A DNA stretch of 60,148 bases from the NCBI GenBank assembly GCA_964469165.1, contig CAYXXZ010000007.1, forward strand, positions 1 to 60,148. Direction: 5' to 3'. Shown here one piece after another: positions 51,962 through 57,215 of this stretch. This stretch comes from CAYXXZ01 sp964469165 (GTDB taxonomy: Bacteria; Pseudomonadota; Gammaproteobacteria; Pseudomonadales; Porticoccaceae). Position numbers and translations under genes: made by a program. Within the stretch, counting starts at the first letter, position 1; each line of letters begins with the position of its first letter. The notes under the pieces are model-generated. The model saw only the letters and a list, made by a program, of their open reading frames with translations. It had not been told where the DNA came from and ran no database searches.

Positions 51962-52165
51962 ATGAAAACTGAAGCATCACAATCCACCACCGATACAGTG
52001 CAGGTAGAGATAAAGAGACGCTGGAGTGGTGAAGTCATTGAAATCCGCAAAGGTGACAGGATCGCTCAAATGGTTGTGGTCCCGTTTCTTGGTGAAAGCA
52101 TGATCGTTGATAGCCTTGACGAAACAGAGCGCGGGTCAGGCGGATTCGGGAGCACTGGAGTATGA
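51962..52165 (+). CDS. 67-residue protein with only the C-terminal motifs of dUTPase
   Basis: ATG 51962 (GAGG 7 bases upstream; ATG 51956 also possible). Residues 31-36 GDRIAQ and 57-66 RGSGGFGSTG are dUTPase motifs IV and V. LDETE in between is also family-like. Motifs I to III (AGYDL, RSS, DxDYRG) are missing, and nothing upstream encodes them. It cannot be a normal dUTPase trimer on its own. It may be a remnant kept in frame or a regulatory peptide. Confidence 0.7.
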   Translation: MKTEASQSTTDTVQVEIKRRWSGEVIEIRKGDRIAQMVVVPFLGESMIVDSLDETERGSGGFGSTGV

Positions 52166-52347
52166 AGCGCCTGCCTATTCTGAGCATTATCGCAGGGGCA
52201 TTCGCCCCTGTGACCGGGAGCATGAAGCAACCTCGACCGCGCAAACCTTGCCTGATTTGCGGCGCCATGCACACGCACAACAACGCATTTTGCTCGGCAG
52301 AGCATGCAGCCGAATACAAAAAACGTAACAAGACGGGAGGGCGGTAG
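52162..52347 (+). CDS. small zinc-finger protein (61 aa)
   Basis: CLICGAMHTHNNAFCSAEHA gives a Cys2-Cys-His zinc-finger pattern after a basic stretch (KQPRPRK). It overlaps both neighbours (ATGA at the start, TAGTG at the end). The function is unknown. Confidence 0.6.
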   Translation: MKRLPILSIIAGAFAPVTGSMKQPRPRKPCLICGAMHTHNNAFCSAEHAAEYKKRNKTGGR

Positions 52348-53387
52348 TGACAAACATTGCAGCCCACACAGACCCCATTGCCGCGGCCATTTATACGCAG
52401 TACGAGAAGCGAAACGAGGAAGAGGAATCACGCGGTTACCTCGGGGCGTCCATCATTGGTAGGGAGTGTTCGCGCGCCCTGTGGTATGGGTTCCGCTGGG
52501 CTGGGAAGGAGCAGTTCAACGGCCAATTGTTAAGGCTGTTTGAGACCGGCCACCTTGCGGAGCCGCGCTTCGTTGAAAACCTGCGCAGCATTGGCGCAAC
52601 CATCCATGATGTTGATCCGAGCAGTGGCAGCCAGTTCGGGTTCTCGGGTGCCGACGGCCACATGAAAGGCCACATGGATGGGTGCGGCGTCAATATCCCA
52701 ACGGGCGGCAAGCAGTGGCACGTTTTGGAATTCAAAACTCACAATACCAAGTCATTTGCCGCGCTCAAGAAGCACGGGGTGGAAAAATCCAAGCCCGAGC
52801 ACTATGCACAGATGACCTGGTACATGGGCAAGAGTGGTATGACGCGGGCGCTCTATGGTGCGGTGAACAAGGACACTGACGAGCTGTATTTCGAGCGCAT
52901 CGAATTTGACCCTGTTGCATTTGAAAAGCTCAACGTGAAAGCTGAAAGCATCATTTTCACGGATCAGCCACCGGAAAAGCTGAGTCAAGATCCGAAGTTT
53001 TACCTGTGCGGATGGTGTGCCAACAAGGATGTTTGCCACGGGGGAAGGGTTCCAGCCGTGAGCTGCCGTACCTGCATCCATGCAACACCGGAGCGTGGAG
53101 GGAATGCTCGCTGGTCATGCGCAAAACATGGCCCGGAAATCCCCATCGAGACACAACGTCAAGGCTGTGCCAACCATTTGCCTCTGCCATGGCTTGTCAC
53201 TTTTGCAAACCCCATTGATGCGGGTGAGGGTTGGATATTGTTCGTTCGCAACGATGACCAAAGCAAAGAATTTGTTGTGACGGACGATCACCAGCACCTG
53301 CCGGGTGATTTGCCTGCCAGGCAACATCTATACACCAGCAGAGAGTTAAGCGCTGTTCTGAATCATCGGGATATTTGCGCCCATTGA
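52347..53387 (+). CDS. Cas4/AddB-like Fe-S PD-(D/E)XK exonuclease
   Basis: 346 residues from a GTG overlapping the previous stop. Nuclease motifs: GHMDG (Asp111), LEFKT (Glu128-x-Lys130), HYAQM (Gln155). Cys41 with CGWC...C (Cys221, Cys224, Cys230) gives the iron-staple arrangement of Cas4 and AddB. A C-terminal extension after residue 240 has more Cys (CRTCIH, WSCAKH, GCANH), possibly a second metal site. It probably resects phage DNA ends for Sak4-mediated annealing. Confidence 0.8.
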   Translation: MTNIAAHTDPIAAAIYTQYEKRNEEEESRGYLGASIIGRECSRALWYGFRWAGKEQFNGQLLRLFETGHLAEPRFVENLRSIGATIHDVDPSSGSQFGFSGADGHMKGHMDGCGVNIPTGGKQWHVLEFKTHNTKSFAALKKHGVEKSKPEHYAQMTWYMGKSGMTRALYGAVNKDTDELYFERIEFDPVAFEKLNVKAESIIFTDQPPEKLSQDPKFYLCGWCANKDVCHGGRVPAVSCRTCIHATPERGGNARWSCAKHGPEIPIETQRQGCANHLPLPWLVTFANPIDAGEGWILFVRNDDQSKEFVVTDDHQHLPGDLPARQHLYTSRELSAVLNHRDICAH

Positions 53388-53388
53388 A

Positions 53389-53403
53389 TCAAGATTTTCT
53401 TAA
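53389..53403 (+). promoter_or_regulatory. operator-like site after the exonuclease gene
   Basis: TCAAGATTTTCTTAA, 12 of 15 bases of the palindrome. A further looser copy (TCAAGGTTTTTGTTAAG) follows at 53406. Confidence 0.4.
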
Positions 53404-53421
53404 TATCAAGGTTTTTGTTAA

Positions 53422-53619
53422 GTGAAGAGAAGGCGCAGGCCACACAAAAACATGACGGCAGCCGGGTGCAATGGCAAGCAACGATTCGAGAGCCAGAGTC
53501 TGGCTGCGCAAATTGCCCGGATGATCCGTCGTCGTCACGACAACGCCAAGATCAACACCTACCGCTGCAAGACGTGTGGCGGGTGGCATATCGGCGACAA
53601 AGGCATCAACAGGAGTTAA
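53422..53619 (+). CDS. small zinc-ribbon protein of the recombination operon (65 aa)
   Basis: GTG 53422, or ATG 53452 for a 55-residue form. CNGKQRFESQSLAAQIARM and YRCKTCGGWHIG are typical of a small phage zinc-ribbon family. The function is unknown. Confidence 0.6.
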   Translation: MKRRRRPHKNMTAAGCNGKQRFESQSLAAQIARMIRRRHDNAKINTYRCKTCGGWHIGDKGINRS

Positions 53620-53622
53620 TCC

Positions 53623-55281
53623 ATGTTCGTCCCACGTTACTATCAAGAAGACTCCGTGCAGGGGATCTTTGACTACTTTGCCGAAAAGGATGGCAATCCC
53701 CTGGTTGTTTTACCAACCGGCGCGGGCAAGAGCCTGGTCATGGCCATGTTTGTGCGCCGCGCTATTGAGTCGTACCCATCAACGCGCATCGTCATCCTGA
53801 CCCACGTCAAGGAGCTGATCCAACAGGACGCGCAAGCCATCATTCGGCATTGGCCACAGGCGCCGATTGGCATCTGGTCTGCCAGCATCGGTAAAAAGAT
53901 GAAGCAGCAAGTAACGGTTGCAGGTATCCAATCTATCCACCGCCTTGCGCCGAAGTTTGCAGGTACCGACCTGGTGCTGATTGACGAGGCGCACCTGATA
54001 TCCAAGAACGCGGACACCATGTATGGAAGATTCATTAACGGTCTTCGCGCATTCAATCCGCACCTGAAAGTGATCGGCCTGACGGCGACGCCCTACAGGA
54101 TGGATTCCGGTCTGCTGACTGAGGGCAAGAACCGCATCTTCACGGACATTGCTTACGAAATCAGTGTTGGGACTCTCATCAAGGAAGGCTACCTGTGCCC
54201 GCTGTTTGCCCGCAGGGGCGCGACAGAGGCAGACCTGTCAGCCGTGCATACCCGTGGTGGAGAATTCGTCTCCAGCGAGCTGAACAAGGCTATGGATAAA
54301 GAGTGCTTGATCAAGGGCGCGCTGAATGAGATAGCCAGCCTGGCCCATGACCGCAAACATATTCTCGGGTTCTGTGCGGGCATGGAGCATTCCCGTCACT
54401 GTGCCGAAATCGCCCGCGACATGCTGGGATGGAGCGCCGACTATGTGACCAGTGAAATGTCTGCGGGCGACCGGGACGCCAGAATCAACGCCTTCAAGGA
54501 AGGTCGGACGCGCATACTCTTCAACGCCATGCTGTTGACCACCGGGTTCGATGCCCCGCAGATCGATGCCATTGCCATGCTGCGCCCGACAAAAAGCACG
54601 GGGCTGTACGTGCAGATCATGGGCAGAGGGCTGCGCAAGCATGACAGCAAGGAAAACACACTGATCCTGGACTTTGCCGGGAACGTAGAGCGCCACGGCC
54701 CGATTGATCAGATCAAGGTCAAGAGCAAGGCCGAGAAAGGGGAGGGGGTCAGCGTCGCTCCCGTCAAGGAATGCCCCAACTGTAGCGCCCTGGTGTTCGC
54801 CGGGGCCAGCATCTGCCCTGAGTGCGAGTACCAGTTCCCCGTCAATGAGGCCGCGAAGCACGGCACAGAGGCTGCGGATGCCGTGGTGATCGCGGCCATT
54901 GAAAAGCCACGCGAGTATCAGGTTGACCGGGTAGAGTATGAGCGCCATGTCAAAGCTGGCAAAGCTCCGTCGGTCAAGGTCACCTACCACTGCGGGATAT
55001 CCACATTCTCCGAGTGGCTGCCCATCGAAGATCCGCGCAGTTTCGTGCGCAAGCATGCCGTGCAATGGCTGTGGTCGCGCGGCTTTCACTCCGCCTTCCA
55101 AACCGTTGACGAGTTCCTCGATGCAGCAACACACAATCGCATCCCAGCCCCTGACAGCATCACGGTGAAGATGGATGGCAAGTATTGGCGCGTCCAGTCA
55201 TCCGTTATGGGCGCCTGCAGGATGGACGTTTCCACTGTGGTTGAAAGGGTCGCCGCTACCAATTGGAGGGCCTTTGCATGA
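53623..55281 (+). CDS. superfamily 2 DEAH-box DNA helicase with zinc ribbon
   Basis: 552 residues. Walker A PTGAGKS (31-37), DEAH (121-124), motif III LTATPYRMDS, and motifs V and VI (TTGFDAPQIDAIAM; YVQIMGRGLRKH). A zinc ribbon CPNCSALV...CPECEYQFP near 385-405 and a C-terminal domain follow. It resembles phage RecQ/UvsW-like remodelling helicases and probably serves recombination-dependent replication. AGGAG precedes the ATG. Confidence 0.88.
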   Translation: MFVPRYYQEDSVQGIFDYFAEKDGNPLVVLPTGAGKSLVMAMFVRRAIESYPSTRIVILTHVKELIQQDAQAIIRHWPQAPIGIWSASIGKKMKQQVTVAGIQSIHRLAPKFAGTDLVLIDEAHLISKNADTMYGRFINGLRAFNPHLKVIGLTATPYRMDSGLLTEGKNRIFTDIAYEISVGTLIKEGYLCPLFARRGATEADLSAVHTRGGEFVSSELNKAMDKECLIKGALNEIASLAHDRKHILGFCAGMEHSRHCAEIARDMLGWSADYVTSEMSAGDRDARINAFKEGRTRILFNAMLLTTGFDAPQIDAIAMLRPTKSTGLYVQIMGRGLRKHDSKENTLILDFAGNVERHGPIDQIKVKSKAEKGEGVSVAPVKECPNCSALVFAGASICPECEYQFPVNEAAKHGTEAADAVVIAAIEKPREYQVDRVEYERHVKAGKAPSVKVTYHCGISTFSEWLPIEDPRSFVRKHAVQWLWSRGFHSAFQTVDEFLDAATHNRIPAPDSITVKMDGKYWRVQSSVMGACRMDVSTVVERVAATNWRAFA

Positions 55282-55520
55282 GCAGCCGCAACGTAGGGCC
55301 TGGCCCCGTGAATTTTATCAGGAGCAAACAGGATGTAGCCGACAGCATCAGGGCGCTGGAGCGAGGGCTGTCCTTCATGCGCCTCATCGAAGGCATAGGC
55401 TGTTCAGGCTGCACCAACTACACAGGGCGCGAGTGTGCGCTGTACCGCGGTCATGAGGTGCCTGAAGAGGTGAAGCGCACCGGGTGTCCGTCATGGAACT
55501 GGGACCAGATACCTTTTTAG
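55278..55520 (+). CDS. Cys-rich small protein (80 aa)
   Basis: ATG 55278 overlaps the helicase stop. LIEGIGCSGCTNYTGRECAL is a metal-site-like segment, and a helical region precedes it. The function is unknown. Confidence 0.6.
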   Translation: MSSRNVGPGPVNFIRSKQDVADSIRALERGLSFMRLIEGIGCSGCTNYTGRECALYRGHEVPEEVKRTGCPSWNWDQIPF

Positions 55521-55529
55521 GGGCAGGCA

Positions 55530-55778
55530 ATGAGCGCAATCTTTGATATGAACATTGCCAGCGAAACCCTGGATGAGGACGAGCTGACAAGAATCACCGG
55601 CAGTTGCCGCAAAGGGGATCAGGCAGACTGGCTCACGGCCAATGGCTGGATCTTCCACCGTAGCCGCGCAGGGCACCCCATCGTCGGCAGACTTTACGCC
55701 AGGCTCAAGATGGCTGGTATCAATCCCGCAACCCTGGCTGTGCCTGGGGGCTGGGCGCCAGACTTCACGGGGCTGTAG
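55530..55778 (+). CDS. DUF4224 integrase-associated protein
   Basis: 82 residues. LDEDELTRITGSCRKGDQAD and WLTANGWIFHRSRAGHPIV match DUF4224 proteins, which are encoded just before tyrosine integrases and may act in directionality (excisionase-like). It ends 2 bp before int. Confidence 0.8.
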   Translation: MSAIFDMNIASETLDEDELTRITGSCRKGDQADWLTANGWIFHRSRAGHPIVGRLYARLKMAGINPATLAVPGGWAPDFTGL

Positions 55779-55780
55779 TA

Positions 55781-56863
55781 ATGGTCTATGCTCAGTCGAT
55801 GCGACCGAAATCCACCGCCAGAGACCTGCCGCCGCGCATGCTGCGCCGAACACGCAAGCTCGTGAGCGGCAAGGTGTGGGTGGGCTACTACTACGCCGGC
55901 AGGGACGAGAGCGGCAAGCGTGTTGAAATTCCCCTGGGGACGGACCTCAATGAAGCCAAGCGCAAGTGGGCAGAGCTTGAGTGCAAGCCCGTGAGCGGTG
56001 ATTTGAGTCTCCTGTGCCACACGTTTGACCGGTATGAGCGCGAAGTAATACCGACCAAGGCCGCCAAGACTCAGCTCGACAACTTGGGATCGCTCAAAAA
56101 GCTGAGGATTGTGTTCGATAAAGCGCCCATCGATGCCATCACGCCCCAGCATATTGCCCGGTATCGTGATGAGCGGGGGAAAAAGGCGCCGGTTCGCGCC
56201 AATCGTGAGATTTCCCTCTTCTCCCACATCTGGAACATGGCCAGGGAGTGGGGGTATACCGCAAAGGAGAACCCCGTCAGAGGTGTGCGTAAAAACAAAG
56301 AAACCCCAAGGGATTACTACGCTGAGGATCAGGTCTGGCAAGCGGTCTATGACGAAGCCTGTGTTGAGTTGCAAGACGCCATGGATATCAACTACCTGTC
56401 AGGCCAGCGCCCCGCCGACGTGCTCAAGCTGCGGCTGCAAGACATCAACGATGACTTCTTGATGGTGCAACAGGGCAAAACAGGCAAAAAGCTGAGAATT
56501 ATGCTCCGTGTCGCGGGAGTGCTCACGGATCTTGGTGCGGCAATCGAGCGCATAAAGTCACGCCCTCGCAATGTTGTCAGCATGTTCTTGATTGCTACGC
56601 CCGAAGGCAGACCTTTGAACAAGGGTACCCGGCGAACGCGCTTTGATGCAGCGAGGGCCGCGGCGGCTGCCAAGGCGGAAGCAAACGAAGATCATGTGCT
56701 GGCTGCGCAGATTCGTGCCTTCCAGTTTCGAGACATTCGGCCAAAGGCGGCCACCGACATGGAAGACCTGACAGCCGCAAGCAAGTTGCTGGGTCACACG
56801 GAGGAAGAAATCACCAAGAAGGTTTACATCAGGAAAGGCGAAAAGGTCATGCCAACCCGGTGA
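55781..56863 (+). CDS. int: tyrosine integrase
   Basis: 360 residues. An N-terminal arm-binding segment (about 20-75) is followed by a core-binding SAM-like domain (80-165). The catalytic set is Arg210 (LSGQRPADVL), RDIR (317-320, with Arg in place of the usual His and catalytic Arg320), GH (338-339) and Tyr349. It catalyses recombination between attP and the tRNA-Ser attB. It is the last gene of the repressor-recombination operon and lies beside attR with its arm-type sites. Confidence 0.92.
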   Translation: MVYAQSMRPKSTARDLPPRMLRRTRKLVSGKVWVGYYYAGRDESGKRVEIPLGTDLNEAKRKWAELECKPVSGDLSLLCHTFDRYEREVIPTKAAKTQLDNLGSLKKLRIVFDKAPIDAITPQHIARYRDERGKKAPVRANREISLFSHIWNMAREWGYTAKENPVRGVRKNKETPRDYYAEDQVWQAVYDEACVELQDAMDINYLSGQRPADVLKLRLQDINDDFLMVQQGKTGKKLRIMLRVAGVLTDLGAAIERIKSRPRNVVSMFLIATPEGRPLNKGTRRTRFDAARAAAAAKAEANEDHVLAAQIRAFQFRDIRPKAATDMEDLTAASKLLGHTEEEITKKVYIRKGEKVMPTR

Positions 56864-56887
56864 GAGGTTTACAGATAGCGCATAGAA

Positions 56888-56914
56888 GAAAGCCCCCAAG
56901 ATGGGGGCTTTTTT
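56888..56914. terminator. bidirectional terminator between int and the phage tRNA
   Basis: AGCCCCCA/TGGGGGCT stem, AGA loop, then T6 for the rightward int transcript. On the minus strand the stem is followed by TTTCTTC, so it can also end the leftward tRNA-Ser transcript. Confidence 0.85.
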
Positions 56915-56920
56915 CGTTTA

Positions 56921-57009
56921 TGGCGGAAGGGGTGGGATTTGAACCCACGGAGGGGGATACCCTCGGCAGTTTTCAAGACTGCTGCCTTAAGCCGCTCGGC
57001 CACCCTTCC
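56921..57009 (-). tRNA. phage-borne tRNA-Ser(UGA)
   Basis: 89 bases including an encoded CCA. GGAAGGG/CCCTTCC acceptor stem, discriminator G, anticodon stem-loop GCAGT CTTGAAA ACTGC (anticodon TGA), long variable arm with a 5-bp stem, T arm GTGGG TTCAAAT CCCAC. It differs from the host copy in the acceptor, anticodon stem and variable arm, so it is not a recent duplication. It lies inside the prophage, 99 bp from attR, and reads in the direction of the broken host gene. Confidence 0.95.
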
Positions 57010-57024
57010 TTAAACCGTGCAACC

Positions 57025-57053
57025 ACTGTAGGTTGCGGAAATGATTTCCGCAA
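57025..57053 (-). promoter_or_regulatory. candidate promoter of the phage tRNA-Ser
   Basis: Minus strand TTGCGG (57053-57048), 17 bp, TACAGT (57030-57025), 15 bases before the tRNA 5' end. The -35 box is part of an integrase arm-type repeat, so integrase binding and tRNA transcription may compete. Confidence 0.45.
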
Positions 57054-57067
57054 GTTGCGGAAACGAT
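57031..57067. other. right integrase arm-type sites
   Basis: A perfect palindrome TTGCGGAAAT-G-ATTTCCGCAA (57033-57053) is followed directly by GTTGCGGAAACGAT (57054-57067), giving three copies of the element also found at 585-597 and 651-666. Confidence 0.65.
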
Positions 57068-57108
57068 AAAATAAAACCCTTAAAAATCAATTGCTTAGGA
57101 GTGGTTGT

Positions 57109-57121
57109 GCCGGTTTTCAAG
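57109..57121. other. attR core (13 bp)
   Basis: GCCGGTTTTCAAG, identical to 532-544. To its right the host tRNA continues; to its left is phage DNA with no similarity to a tRNA 3' half. Confidence 0.9.
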
Positions 57122-57153
57122 ACCGGTGCTTTCAACCGCTCAGCCACCCCTCC
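57109..57153 (-). pseudogene. 5' half of host tRNA-Ser(UGA)
   Basis: It starts at 57153 with GGAGGGG, a D arm (GGCTGAGCGGTTGAAAGC), and the anticodon stem-loop ACCGGTCTTGAAAACCGG(C), then leaves the tRNA at the core. It retains its own promoter but lacks the variable arm, T arm and 3' acceptor strand. An RNA from this half cannot mature to a tRNA. Confidence 0.9.
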
Positions 57154-57167
57154 GAACAGAGGCAGGG

Positions 57168-57195
57168 ATTATACAATGCCCGCTCATACAGGCAA
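57168..57195 (-). promoter_or_regulatory. host tRNA-Ser promoter, now upstream of the phage tRNA
   Basis: Minus strand TTGCCT (57195-57190), 16 bp, TATAAT (57173-57168), 15 bases before the host tRNA 5' end. With no terminator seen between, transcription would run through the 5' half and attR into the phage tRNA-Ser and stop at 56888-56914. Confidence 0.7.
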
Positions 57196-57215
57196 GACAT
57201 AATCCCCGCATTTTC

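Larger units (their letters stand above)
532..57121. mobile_element. complete Bcep22-like podovirus prophage
   Basis: The element is bounded by the 13-bp att cores in a split tRNA-Ser gene. It contains integrase, repressor and Cro, replication, recombination, terminase, portal, capsid, tail, lysis and ejection genes with no obvious disruption. The giant leftward transglycosylase/methylase/helicase gene together with an N4 gp56-type capsid protein is the known signature of Bcep22-like podoviruses. The lineage assignment is inference without a search. All core modules look intact, so the prophage may be inducible. Confidence 0.92.

Noticed and set aside
52347..53387. A true Cas4 or CRISPR-associated role for the Fe-S nuclease
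   Set aside because: It is in a phage recombination operon beside Sak4, DUF669 and a helicase, and there are no Cas1/Cas2 genes. An exonuclease for recombination is the simpler reading.
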